Position numbers and translations under genes: made by a program
Assembly: GCF_014349155.1 (NCBI RefSeq)
Contig: NZ_JACSIT010000048.1
Location: 1 to 48,904 of the forward strand
Reading direction: 5' to 3'
DNA from: Neolewinella lacunae
GTDB lineage: Bacteria > Bacteroidota > Bacteroidia > Chitinophagales > Saprospiraceae
DNA length: 48,904 bases
The notes under the pieces: model-generated
Told to the model about the DNA's origin: nothing
The model's input: the letters and a program-made list of their open reading frames with translations, nothing else
The model's database searches: none
In this document: piece after piece, positions 24,914 to 34,084 of the stretch
Numbering within the stretch: position 1 is the stretch's first letter
Layout of the letters: each line of letters starts with the position of its first letter

Positions 24914-27181
24914 TCATTCCCATTCCCCGTAAAAGTCTGCCAACAGCCGGCCCGCAGGCTTTCCGCCGGGGACGAAGCCGGTGTCGCTTTCTCCGTGGCC
25001 TTCGTTGTGGCCCAGGTAGCTTGGCCATTTCCAGATGAACATCCCCCGCAGTTCCGGCGTCTCGTTTGCGGCGGTGAGGAGGGCCCGGTAGCAACGCTCC
25101 TGGGCCTGGTAATCCGTCGGCCGGTCGTCCGCCGCAGCGTGGGGATTTTGCCAGGCCCGCGCCACCGAGCGGAAGCCTACCTCGGTCAGCCACAGGGGCT
25201 TGTCGGTGGACCGACTGACGGCCGCCGCCATCTGCATCCAGGTACGCGCGCCCTGCAACAGTTCGGCGTCGCTGGGGGCTTCGCTTTCTGATAGGGGATA
25301 GTAGGAGTTCAGGCCGATGGCGTCGAGGTCTTCCCAAAAGGTGAAGCCCTCAAATTCCTCTCCCCAGTTGGCAGCGTAGGTGAGTTGCCCGCCGTACACT
25401 TTTCGTACGTCCGCAATGATCTTGCGCCACTGTTCCGGGTGCTTTAGGGTGGTTTTGACCAACTCCGTCCCCAGGCAAAGCGCCGTGACGCCTTCCCGCT
25501 GGGCCATAAGGGCGTGGTGGAGTATCCAGTAGCGGTAGTTACTGAACCATGCCTCCCATTCTGCCGCACTGCTCAGCTCGACCGAGCCGGGCCAGTTGCC
25601 CCCGCCTACCCAGATCTGGGGCTTCAGCAAGGTAAACATATCGCGTGCGTGGGCTTCCCGCAGGGCCATGGCCGTACCAGCGTCGTTTTCGCTCCCCGCA
25701 CCTTTAGGCAGGTGGAAAGCCGCTGCCTTCGCAGGGTCCCGCTGAAAGGTGTAGGGCACGACCGCAACGGCGTTGGCTCCCAGCTTACGCAAGCTATCCA
25801 GCGAAGGCTTCGTCTTGCTGCCACCGTAACCGTGGTGGCCGTTGTAGCCCTCGTGGGCAAAGGTCATTCCCGCCAGCCGCGGTTGCGGCGCACTGAAAGG
25901 CACCACCGGCGGCACCGCAATGCTTGCAGCGGGGGCCAACGGCAGCGCGTCCCCCGCGCCAGTCCGGAGTTTGGCCAGGACTTCTTTGGTTTTGCCTGGA
26001 CTGCCCAGCACCCGCCGCCAGGCCCGGTAGCGTGCCTGCGCATCCGTAATGATGGGGCTCATCACGTCAATATCTTCCACCACCGCCAACTGCAGGGAAC
26101 CCACCCTTGCCGCTTCTTCCCACACTTCCGCGTGGAGAAAATTGTCGCGCAGGAAGTACTGCAAGGCGGCCACGTAATCCGTCTGCGCCGCCGGGTTCAA
26201 GGCCTTACGTTCCCCCTCAGCCATGAATGGCCGCCAGGCGTTCACGCCCGAGGTGAGGGCCATCTCACACAAAAAACTTGGCACGAGGTGGAGAATATGC
26301 CGCTCCGCATCGTACTGCACCGGGTCCATGTTGCCGAGGCGGAAACCAATGCGCTCCACACTGGGGTACAGGCGCACTTCGGGATAAACCGAGGCTTCGC
26401 CGCCGAGCAGCGAGTCAACGCCCGCCTTGATCCTGGTCATGGCCCGGGCCACCCGGGTTTCGTCTTGTCCGTTGGCCGCGCCGTCGTAGGCGAAAATGCG
26501 CAGGCCGTCGGCATCGTACACGGGCTCGGTGGGCGATTGGAGGTGCAACTCGGCACTGCGGTCAAAGGCCCACGTGGTGTCTACGTAGCTGCCCAGCACT
26601 TGATCGCCATTGGCGCGGTGGATTTCGTAAGACCAGCCACCCCGCAAAATTCGTCCCCAGTTTTCCATGTATTCCGCCCGGATCACCCCTTGCAGGCGTT
26701 CGAGGTCTTGGGCGACGAAAAAGCTGGCCACGGTTTTGCCCCCCGACCACGGGTTGCGGTAGAGCGGCAGCAACAGCACATCGCCCTCCGCCAAAGCCTT
26801 GTTTCCGTCAAACTGCCAATCCGGGTCTACCTGCAGCGGCAGTCCTTCGCCGCCAGCGGGAATACGACTGCCGAAGAAGGCCAAAGGACCCGTTCCCAGC
26901 GTATCCTGGCTCAGCGTCGCACAATCAACTACCTCGATCCGCCGGCCAAAAGGCTGCGAAGCGGCAATCTCCTCTAGTAAACCCCGCAGTTCCGTAGGGT
27001 CCTGGTCATCGCGTACGCAGTAGACGAAGCGCCAGACCGAAGCCCGCATCGCCTGCCGTTGGACCTGCGACCGGGGCAGCTCATCGCCCACGTCTTTTTC
27101 CTGGCGGGCCATGCTGCACGCCAGGCACAACACCGTAAATAGAGGAAGCAAAAAGAAGGCGTAAGCAATGTGTCGTTTCAT
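24914..27181 (-). CDS. Lipoprotein with C-terminal GH113-like glycosidase domain
   Basis: The 755-residue product has a lipoprotein signal (LLPLFTVLCLACS, Cys near 19). Residues about 40-430 are unrecognised. The C-terminal 320 residues form a TIM-barrel hydrolase like glycoside hydrolase family 113: FAHEGYNGHHGYGG, LGANAVAVVPYTFQ, the acid/base-type LCLGTEL (Glu near 569), GLNSYYPLS, the nucleophile-type LWLTEVGFRS (Glu near 666) and FIWKWPSYLG. GH113 includes beta-mannanases, but substrate cannot be assigned. The start at 27181 is the first residue of the signal. No polysaccharide-utilisation genes are adjacent. Confidence 0.75.
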   Translation of the reverse strand: MKRHIAYAFFLLPLFTVLCLACSMARQEKDVGDELPRSQVQRQAMRASVWRFVYCVRDDQDPTELRGLLEEIAASQPFGRRIEVVDCATLSQDTLGTGPLAFFGSRIPAGGEGLPLQVDPDWQFDGNKALAEGDVLLLPLYRNPWSGGKTVASFFVAQDLERLQGVIRAEYMENWGRILRGGWSYEIHRANGDQVLGSYVDTTWAFDRSAELHLQSPTEPVYDADGLRIFAYDGAANGQDETRVARAMTRIKAGVDSLLGGEASVYPEVRLYPSVERIGFRLGNMDPVQYDAERHILHLVPSFLCEMALTSGVNAWRPFMAEGERKALNPAAQTDYVAALQYFLRDNFLHAEVWEEAARVGSLQLAVVEDIDVMSPIITDAQARYRAWRRVLGSPGKTKEVLAKLRTGAGDALPLAPAASIAVPPVVPFSAPQPRLAGMTFAHEGYNGHHGYGGSKTKPSLDSLRKLGANAVAVVPYTFQRDPAKAAAFHLPKGAGSENDAGTAMALREAHARDMFTLLKPQIWVGGGNWPGSVELSSAAEWEAWFSNYRYWILHHALMAQREGVTALCLGTELVKTTLKHPEQWRKIIADVRKVYGGQLTYAANWGEEFEGFTFWEDLDAIGLNSYYPLSESEAPSDAELLQGARTWMQMAAAVSRSTDKPLWLTEVGFRSVARAWQNPHAAADDRPTDYQAQERCYRALLTAANETPELRGMFIWKWPSYLGHNEGHGESDTGFVPGGKPAGRLLADFYGEWE

Positions 27182-27309
27182 TTGGATTGTATTGTGCTGG
27201 GGTGAGTAAGCCCTCCCCGCGCATTCGGATGGAAAGATCGGCAAATTCAGACAATGCCCTGTGCGCGTGCCGACAATTCCGTGTGTATACAACTACCTTA
27301 GCCACACTT

Positions 27310-30300
27310 TTAGCGCAAAACCATCACTTCGCCTGCTTCTTTTACCACTTCGCCGGTGAAAAGGCGGACTTCCACCACGTAGACGTAGACCCCCAGGTTG
27401 GGGTCCCGGCCGGGTAAGGTACCGTCCCAGGCCGCCAGGGCATCCTCCGGATCCCGGTCTTCGGCCAGGAAGACGCGGCCTCCCCAGCGGTCGTACACCG
27501 CTAGTGTAAGGATGCGCTCTACCGCCGGACCCGGGAAAATCCGGAAGAAGTCGTTGACCCCGTCGCCGTTCGGACTAAAAGCATTGGGAACGTAAAAGAG
27601 GTTGTCGCGCAAGACCCGGATCGTGGTTTCATCCGTCGCTACGCAGGCCCGGTCGTCGCTCATCGTCACGTTGACCACGACCGTGGAGACCGGCCGCAGG
27701 GTGAGGCTCGGGCAGGCCCGGCAGCTGTCGCCAAGGCTGCTACCCCAGGTCAAACTGACGCCCGCCGGCAGGTTGCTGATCGGCACAACGTTGACCGAAT
27801 CGCCGAAGCGGATGCTTTGGTCTGCGGGCAAATTGATGAACAAAGGCGCTGCTACCCCCACGCTGAAGGCCAGTTGTTGGGTACAGCCCTGGGCGTCGGT
27901 GGCCCAAAGTTCGTAGTTGCCGGGGGCCAGACCCGTGCGGAGGCTGTCCTCGAAAACCGTAGTTCCTCCGTCGAGGCTGTAGCTGTTGCCCAACGTGCCA
28001 CCGCTGATGCGTAGAATGCCGTCGTTTTCACCGGGGCAAGTCTCCGCTTCCGCCGCAATGCTGATGGGGCGGAAGGTGGCGGAGCTGATCGTCAGGGTCT
28101 CGGTGGCGGAACAGCCGTCGTCGGTGGTGACGGTGACGCTGTAGTCGCCGGCGGGCAGTCCAACGATGCTGCTCGTCAAATCCCCGGTGTTCCAGCGCAC
28201 GACGAACGGACGTCCATTGCTGTTGACCAGGACTTCCCCGGCACCTGCGGCCGCGCCCCCACAATCGGGGTTCAGTTCGCGGGTGCTGATCGTCAGGTTC
28301 GCCACTTCGAGCAAAACGCGGTGGGTGCTGTCGCAGCCATTGGCGGCCGTTTGCCGGTCTTCGTAAAGACCCGCCGTCCGCCGAAACTGGCCGAACAAGA
28401 AGACGGAATCGCCCTGGCAAATGCGCAGCGTATCCGACCGCAGCGGCGTCTCCAAAATCTCCAGGCGGATGACCACTGTGCTGTCGCAGCCATTGGCCGC
28501 GGTAAAGGTCTGACTGTACTCACCCGCTTGGGTCGTGGGGCTGCCAAAAATGTCCACTGCCGTACCCGCGCAGGCTTGTACGGTATCCCGTAGCAGCGTT
28601 TCGGGCAGCTCAAAAACGTCTAAAGTGTCGGTTCTTTCACAGCCGTTAACGGTCTGAACAGCAAGGTATTGACCGGCGCTGAATAAAGTGTTTTCGCCAA
28701 AGATTACACTGTCTCCCGGACAAAGAAAGGCACTGTCGCGCAGGCCCGTGAGCGGGAAGATACGCACACGGATGCTGTCGGAGCTGATGCAGCCCGGACC
28801 GAGGTCGGCCGAGACCAGCAAAAGGGTATCCGCCGTGGGCGCGAAGCGGATTTCGGGGCAGTTCGTGCAGTCGATGAAACTGCTTTGCGACCACTGGTAA
28901 TTGCTGAATCCACTGAGTTGAAAGCGGAGGGTATCGCCCGGGCAAATGGTGGTGTCGCGGCCGAGATCGATCTCCGTTACGGGGTTGATGGATACCCGCA
29001 CGGTATCGCGTTGCACGCCGCCGCAGGAGTCGGTCGCCACCACCCAGTAGACACCCGCGTCGTAGGCGGTAAAACGCTTTTCAGTACTGCCATCCACCCA
29101 CTCGTAGCTGGCAAATCCGTCCTGGGCCAGCAGCGGAATTACGGCGTTGCTGCACAGCACCGTATCGGGGCCGAGCTGGAGATTGGGGCGCGGCCGCAGG
29201 TGCAAAGTGAGGGTATCCGAAGCAATGTTCCCACACGAGTCGGTCACCTCCACCCAGTAATCTCCAGGCTGATCGATGGCGATGCTGTCCGTCGTTGCGC
29301 CGGTCGACCACAGGTAGGTCACTCCGCTGCGGTTGGTCTGGGCACCCAACAATTCCCCCGGGCAGAGGCGGGCGTCCGGCCCCAGGTCTACCGTCAGGGA
29401 ATCAAGGCAACAGCAGTCGGTGACCAGGTCGGGGTCTTCACAGTCCACAAAACCGTCGTCGTCGTCATCGATGCCGTTGTCGCAGATTTCTGGTACAGGA
29501 CAATCCGGTTGGCAAGAGGCAGCGGGATCAAGGAAGAGGGGGAAGTCCCCAAAGGTGGCCGTGTTGCTGAAGAATGCAACACCCAAATCGAGGTCGTTCT
29601 GAATAAGTTCCTCTCTACTTCGTGAACCGCTCAGAACTGGAAATATGGTTAAAGTCTCCTGATCAACGGGCTGACAAAATTCTGCTCCCAGCTGGGTAAT
29701 GGCGTGCCCCACCAGCACCGGCCCTCCGGTAAGCGTGTTGCGCCCTGCGATCAAGACGTGACTTTCGTCGGTCGCCATGCTGCTTTTAGCGGTTTCCGTG
29801 GCAGGTCCCCAGTTCTTGTATTCTAGCCCACGTTCAGATATGTTCGTAAAAAGCACATGGGATCGCGTTAATTCGTTGTAGGCTAAGTTGATGGGGCCAG
29901 AGTTTGGTGGATACGCAAAGTCGTGCAGGCGGTAATTAAACGCATTTCCAAAAAACGTTATAGTCAATCTTCTTGTATAATCTTCCGTAATGTCAACAAG
30001 AAAATTCTGGCCCGCAATTTGAGCAAAAGGTGTTTGCTGCGCTGGATTAGCACCTACAACAAGCACAATGGCATTGGCAGGTCCAATACGATAATTTTCT
30101 TCAAGGTGAAGAAATGCCCCTCTATCTTGGGGGATGGTATCATCGCTTAAGGTAAAATCCCACAGCGCCCTACTCCAGCCCACCGAATTATCCGGCCGGA
30201 TAAGCGTCAGCACCGCCCGTGATTGCTGTGGCTCACGGAGGGTGGTGACGGTATACACATTCCCGTTGCGTGGATCTACCACGGCGTCTGCTATGCCCGT

Positions 30301-33300
30301 TTCCTCGGATGCGGACAGGGTCAGGAAATTGGTTGCCTTGGGCAAGCCGGTGGTCCGGGCCAGCGGGAAGAGGGCACCGGCGGCGGGTCGGTCTGGGCCT
30401 TCGTTGGTCTTTCCCAGTACCAGGAAGTCACCTCCGGGGGAACGTTCCAGGATGGTGGTGGGGTGAAAAACGGGGTTGCTCGTGTAGTTTCGTGCCCACT
30501 GCACTTCGCCCGTCCTTGCGTTAATTCGGAAGGCGAGGCCGCCAAATTCGCTGTCGGCAGTCCCGATGATCATCCCGTTGCTGTCCATTTTCAGGTCGGT
30601 CACCACCCCGTCGGCGGCGTCCTGGTCAAAGCGGTGTTTCCAGTTGATCGTCCCGTCGCGGTTGATGGAAAGCACGATGGCATTTCCGTTGCTGCTGCCT
30701 CCCACAAAGTACTGCCCCAGGGCGGGAACCACCGCTGAAAAGGCCGTCATATCCACTGCGTCGGCTTCCGTGTATTGCAGGAAGAAGGGGGCTCCGCACG
30801 GTACGGTGTCGGGTGGTGGGATTGGGCAGGTATCCCGGCAGCTTTCGGGATTCAGCGCTAAAAAGGCGGGCTCAAAGAAAAAGGCTTCGCGCTCCATCTG
30901 GAAGGACTGCGTGCCCAGCTGCTGGTCCAGGCTGCGGCCTTGCAACTGACTTTCTTCCAGTTCCAGGGGCCCGCCCTGCGGACATTCTCCCGGCGGATTC
31001 CCGGCAGGCCCCAGCCGCAGGAGGGCGGGGACGCTGAAGCCGGGTTCCAGGCTGGTGGGCAGTAAAATGCGGTCTAGATCCACCCGGAGCCGGTCAGCGG
31101 GGAAGCGGGTCTGGCCCAGCTGGTTGTCGTAGGCCTGGGCCCAGAGACCGTTACCGTCGCGGTCGGTTTGGATCAGGCACTGCCGCACGGTACTGGTGTT
31201 GTTGCCCAGCAGCAGGTAGCCGTTAGGGTGTACCCGCACCCGCTCGGGTGAAAACGCGGCGCTGGGCGTGAGTTGGCGGATCCAGGTGGTGTTGCCGAGG
31301 AGGTCCGTTTTCCAGAGGCGGAAGGCTTTGCCGGTTGCTGGGTTGGCCGCCGCGTTGGTTGCCAGCACCACCAGGTCGCCGCCGTCTAAGTCGATGCTGA
31401 GCCCTTCGGTAGTGCCGCCGTTGAAGTCGTTAAGCCGCTTGGCCCACTGTACGGTACCCGCAGCATTGAGCGCTACGAGCAGCGGCGAAGACCCCCCGGC
31501 TGCCCCGCTGCTGCTGCCGACGGCGTAAAACAAGGCGCTGGTGGGGTCATACACGGCGTCCACCAAGCGGCTTTGGCTGCCGTCGTTGTAGCGCACGTTA
31601 ATGGCCCCCAGAGCCCCGTCGGCGGTAGCCAACTGGAAAAAGCTTGCACTCGGCTGTCCGGCGGTGATGCTGGCCTGGTCCGTAGCACCCAGCAGAGTGT
31701 AGGGCGCGGAAGGCCCCGTATGAAATATGCTGGTAAACCGGGGCCCCACTGCCTGACTGCCCAGGTTTCCACCGTAGGCATTGGCCCAAATGACGCTGCC
31801 ATCTGCGGGGTCCAGCTGAAAGGCGAAGGCCCGGGGTGATTCGTCGCCACCCGTGAAGCCAATGCCCGCCAGCAGCCCGTTCTGGTCGATGATCATGGAA
31901 GTAACGGTGCCATCAAAGCCTGGCGGGTATAACTGGGTCTGCCAGGCACTCGTCCCATCTCCGTTGATGAGCATCACCAGGGGCTGGCCGTACAAGTCGC
32001 CGGCAGCAAAAAATCCGCCAGTTGCAGGAACCACGCAATTCAGGTGCCCTTCCGCTTGTCCCCCCGGCTGCTCGTAGGCGTAGGCAAAGGCCTCGCCACA
32101 ATCGTCGGCACCGCCACCGTCGCAACCCGGGCCCGTGCACGGTGGCTCCCGCACGAAGACGGATCGGCAGTAGTTGTCCCCACACAAGCCGTTGCTCGTT
32201 TCCAAACACACGCGGCGTAGTCCGGTAGCGGTAAAAGTGAAGGGATAATCTTCGGCGGTACTGACCTGTGTTCCATCCACCGTCCAGCGGAAGGTGCTCG
32301 CGTTGGTACTGGTGTTGCGTAAGGTATCGCCTACGTTGACGTACACGAGCGCCGGGACGTCAAAGCTGGCCGTGACGGGACAAACCACCCGAACCGTCTG
32401 CGTAATGGTGGCCGATTGGCAGAGGTTATCGTCGCTTTCCACCACGAGGGTGATGCGGTAGGTGCCGTTGGAATTGAAGGTGAAACTGGCGTTGAAGGTG
32501 GTACTGAAGATGGTGTTGCCATTGGTCCAGGTATAGCGGTCTCCGTTGGAACTGAGGTTGGTGAAGTTGATGGTGGTGCCAACGTCGACCGTCACGTCTC
32601 CGCCGCTGAAGTTAGCCGTTACGACGGCGGGACAAGGATCCTGGCAACCCCGGCTCTCCAGCAGGCTGCGGCGGATGCCGTCAATAAAAAAGTGCATCCG
32701 GTCGCGCTGCCCGGCCGTGAAGGCGGAATAGCAGCGGAAGTGACCATAGTCCATATAGTTGATGAACATGTCGTTTTGGTCGGTCGCGAAGCCGGAGTTG
32801 ACGTCGGTCGTACAAGAGTTGGCCGTGCCGGTGCAGGGGACGGCGGCCTTGGACTGGTCGGGCGGCGTATCACAAACTGCGTCGCCGTCGCGCGTGCAGT
32901 CGTCGTTGGTACAGCCACCATCGAAGGTGTGGCGCAGGCCCAGGTAATGGCCCAGTTCGTGGATCAGCACCCCGGCAGCCGCCTCATCCCCCGCCAGCCA
33001 CCGGGCTTCCATGACGATGCCATCGATGCCACTGCCGTGCGCACTGGGGTAGTAGGCGTAGCCCGCCACTCCGCAGCCCAGGCCCAAGCCGCAGATTTCC
33101 TTGACGACCCAGACGTTGATGTACTCCCGCGTATTCCAGCGGCTGAGGTCCTTTAGGTCCCGATCGTCGTTGGAGTCGAGGTTGGTCAGGGGAGATACTA
33201 TCCGGTTGATGCCGTTGGTGGGGTTGTTGTCGGGGTCGCGGCGGGCGAGGCAGAACTGGATTTGGGTGTTGACGCCCGTCCCTTGGTCATAATAGCCGAC

Positions 33301-33636
33301 GTTGGCAAAAGCCTCGTTCGCGTAGGCCAGGCCCCGCTCTACGGCGGCGTTGCTGATGTTCTCCGCGCCGTTTTCGTGGACGATGTGAAAAACAATGGGC
33401 AGCGTAAAGGGTGGGGGATTGGACTTCCCGGCCGCCCGGCCTTTCTGTGCGTAGGCCGACCAGGCTTGCTCCAGCTTTTTTTCCAGTTGCAGGTAAGCGG
33501 GGTAAACCAGGTGCAGGGCCTCGGTTTTTTCGGTGGCCCCGCAATTGAGTACCGGATCCGTGGAAATTGCTTGGGCAAATAACGCATTAGCGTGGAGGAG
33601 CAAGGCCAAAGTGGCCAGGCGGAGAAAAGTGTGCAT
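27310..33636 (-). CDS. Giant secreted M43-type metalloprotease with gliding-type C-terminus
   Basis: The 2108-residue protein begins with a signal peptide (MHTFLRLATLALLLHANALFAQ). A pappalysin/cytophagalysin (M43) domain (about 60-330) has the zinc motif HELGHYLGLRH near 226-236 and the Met-turn NYMDYGH near 291. Two PKD-like domains (about 345-500) and two long propeller-like repeats (about 510-900 and 950-1370, with pairs such as LINGDGTSAWQ and SINRDGTINWK) follow. Next come a calcium-type acidic segment ICDNGIDDDDDGFVDCEDPD near 1385, many Ig-like units, and a T9SS type B C-terminus (FYVPNAFSPNGDGVNDFF). It should be secreted and act on proteins or adhesion. Two 18-bp repeat copies lie in its linkers. 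No frame break was seen. Confidence 0.88.
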   Translation of the reverse strand: MHTFLRLATLALLLHANALFAQAISTDPVLNCGATEKTEALHLVYPAYLQLEKKLEQAWSAYAQKGRAAGKSNPPPFTLPIVFHIVHENGAENISNAAVERGLAYANEAFANVGYYDQGTGVNTQIQFCLARRDPDNNPTNGINRIVSPLTNLDSNDDRDLKDLSRWNTREYINVWVVKEICGLGLGCGVAGYAYYPSAHGSGIDGIVMEARWLAGDEAAAGVLIHELGHYLGLRHTFDGGCTNDDCTRDGDAVCDTPPDQSKAAVPCTGTANSCTTDVNSGFATDQNDMFINYMDYGHFRCYSAFTAGQRDRMHFFIDGIRRSLLESRGCQDPCPAVVTANFSGGDVTVDVGTTINFTNLSSNGDRYTWTNGNTIFSTTFNASFTFNSNGTYRITLVVESDDNLCQSATITQTVRVVCPVTASFDVPALVYVNVGDTLRNTSTNASTFRWTVDGTQVSTAEDYPFTFTATGLRRVCLETSNGLCGDNYCRSVFVREPPCTGPGCDGGGADDCGEAFAYAYEQPGGQAEGHLNCVVPATGGFFAAGDLYGQPLVMLINGDGTSAWQTQLYPPGFDGTVTSMIIDQNGLLAGIGFTGGDESPRAFAFQLDPADGSVIWANAYGGNLGSQAVGPRFTSIFHTGPSAPYTLLGATDQASITAGQPSASFFQLATADGALGAINVRYNDGSQSRLVDAVYDPTSALFYAVGSSSGAAGGSSPLLVALNAAGTVQWAKRLNDFNGGTTEGLSIDLDGGDLVVLATNAAANPATGKAFRLWKTDLLGNTTWIRQLTPSAAFSPERVRVHPNGYLLLGNNTSTVRQCLIQTDRDGNGLWAQAYDNQLGQTRFPADRLRVDLDRILLPTSLEPGFSVPALLRLGPAGNPPGECPQGGPLELEESQLQGRSLDQQLGTQSFQMEREAFFFEPAFLALNPESCRDTCPIPPPDTVPCGAPFFLQYTEADAVDMTAFSAVVPALGQYFVGGSSNGNAIVLSINRDGTINWKHRFDQDAADGVVTDLKMDSNGMIIGTADSEFGGLAFRINARTGEVQWARNYTSNPVFHPTTILERSPGGDFLVLGKTNEGPDRPAAGALFPLARTTGLPKATNFLTLSASEETGIADAVVDPRNGNVYTVTTLREPQQSRAVLTLIRPDNSVGWSRALWDFTLSDDTIPQDRGAFLHLEENYRIGPANAIVLVVGANPAQQTPFAQIAGQNFLVDITEDYTRRLTITFFGNAFNYRLHDFAYPPNSGPINLAYNELTRSHVLFTNISERGLEYKNWGPATETAKSSMATDESHVLIAGRNTLTGGPVLVGHAITQLGAEFCQPVDQETLTIFPVLSGSRSREELIQNDLDLGVAFFSNTATFGDFPLFLDPAASCQPDCPVPEICDNGIDDDDDGFVDCEDPDLVTDCCCLDSLTVDLGPDARLCPGELLGAQTNRSGVTYLWSTGATTDSIAIDQPGDYWVEVTDSCGNIASDTLTLHLRPRPNLQLGPDTVLCSNAVIPLLAQDGFASYEWVDGSTEKRFTAYDAGVYWVVATDSCGGVQRDTVRVSINPVTEIDLGRDTTICPGDTLRFQLSGFSNYQWSQSSFIDCTNCPEIRFAPTADTLLLVSADLGPGCISSDSIRVRIFPLTGLRDSAFLCPGDSVIFGENTLFSAGQYLAVQTVNGCERTDTLDVFELPETLLRDTVQACAGTAVDIFGSPTTQAGEYSQTFTAANGCDSTVVIRLEILETPLRSDTLRICQGDSVFLFGQFRRTAGLYEDRQTAANGCDSTHRVLLEVANLTISTRELNPDCGGAAAGAGEVLVNSNGRPFVVRWNTGDLTSSIVGLPAGDYSVTVTTDDGCSATETLTISSATFRPISIAAEAETCPGENDGILRISGGTLGNSYSLDGGTTVFEDSLRTGLAPGNYELWATDAQGCTQQLAFSVGVAAPLFINLPADQSIRFGDSVNVVPISNLPAGVSLTWGSSLGDSCRACPSLTLRPVSTVVVNVTMSDDRACVATDETTIRVLRDNLFYVPNAFSPNGDGVNDFFRIFPGPAVERILTLAVYDRWGGRVFLAEDRDPEDALAAWDGTLPGRDPNLGVYVYVVEVRLFTGEVVKEAGEVMVLR
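28241..28258 (+). repeat. Dispersed 18-bp repeat, copy 6 (inside giant protease)
   Basis: Exact copy, read on the gene strand as GAAAGA in a segment CGGAAAGAGEV between domains. Confidence 0.9.
29186..29203 (-). repeat. Dispersed 18-bp repeat, copy 7 (inside giant protease)
   Basis: Exact copy in the opposite orientation to copy 6 in the same gene, read as HLRPRP at the junction of two Ig-like units (DTLTLHLRPRPNLQLG). Confidence 0.9.
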
Positions 33637-33728
33637 GGGAGAAACAGTTCTTGGGTGGGGCCAAGATACGGGGGCGTGGGGGTTTTGGCGCTGCGCTTTT
33701 TTTTGAGCTTCGCTCTATTTTTTTTTAC

Positions 33729-33771
33729 CACTAAGGACACTAAGGACACTAAGGGCACTAAGTCCACTAAG
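33729..33771 (+). repeat. Nonamer array (cactaagga)
   Basis: Four 9-bp units plus a partial fifth; the first two are identical and the others differ at their last two bases. Confidence 0.75.
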
Positions 33772-33823
33772 TTTTTTAGGTTGCATCTGGTTGAGGCGTT
33801 GTCCGCCGAAGTGAGGTGGGTTT

Positions 33824-33841
33824 ACAGTCGACGTGAAACGT
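33824..33841 (-). repeat. Fragment of the 43-46 kb composite repeat
   Basis: On the minus strand it reads acgtttcacgtcgactgt, identical to 43277-43294 and 45727-45744, nearly 10 kb away and in the opposite orientation. Confidence 0.75.
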
Positions 33842-33848
33842 ATTCACC

Positions 33849-34084
33849 TCACTGAGTTACCCTATGCGACTTGTGCTCTCCTTAGTACCTCTTCGTGCAC
33901 TTAGTGGTTCAAAACCAGAACCGTAAGGTTCCCTCGCCTTGAGTTACCCGACGTAAAGTGTGCCCTCCTTAGTACCTCTTCGTGCACTTAGTGGTTCAAA
34001 ACCAGAACCGTCAGGTTTCCTCCAAAACCGTGTGGTAGAAAACCAGAACCGTCAGGTTCCCTCCAAAACCGCAAGGTTCCAAAA
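33849..34084. repeat. 87-bp tandem duplication with degenerate tail
   Basis: Two identical 47-bp blocks (33878-33924 and 33965-34011) are 87 bases apart, and gagttaccc precedes both. The tail repeats aaaccagaaccgtcaggtt and aaaaccgcaaggttc up to the lpdA stop. Confidence 0.7.

Larger units (their letters stand above)
33637..34084. other. Repeat-filled intergenic region
   Basis: These 448 bases between the giant protease and lpdA contain a TATCTTGG box (33661-33668, minus strand) that may serve the protease gene, a nonamer array, a fragment of the composite repeat of 43-46 kb and an 87-bp tandem duplication. No gene was recognised. Confidence 0.6.
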
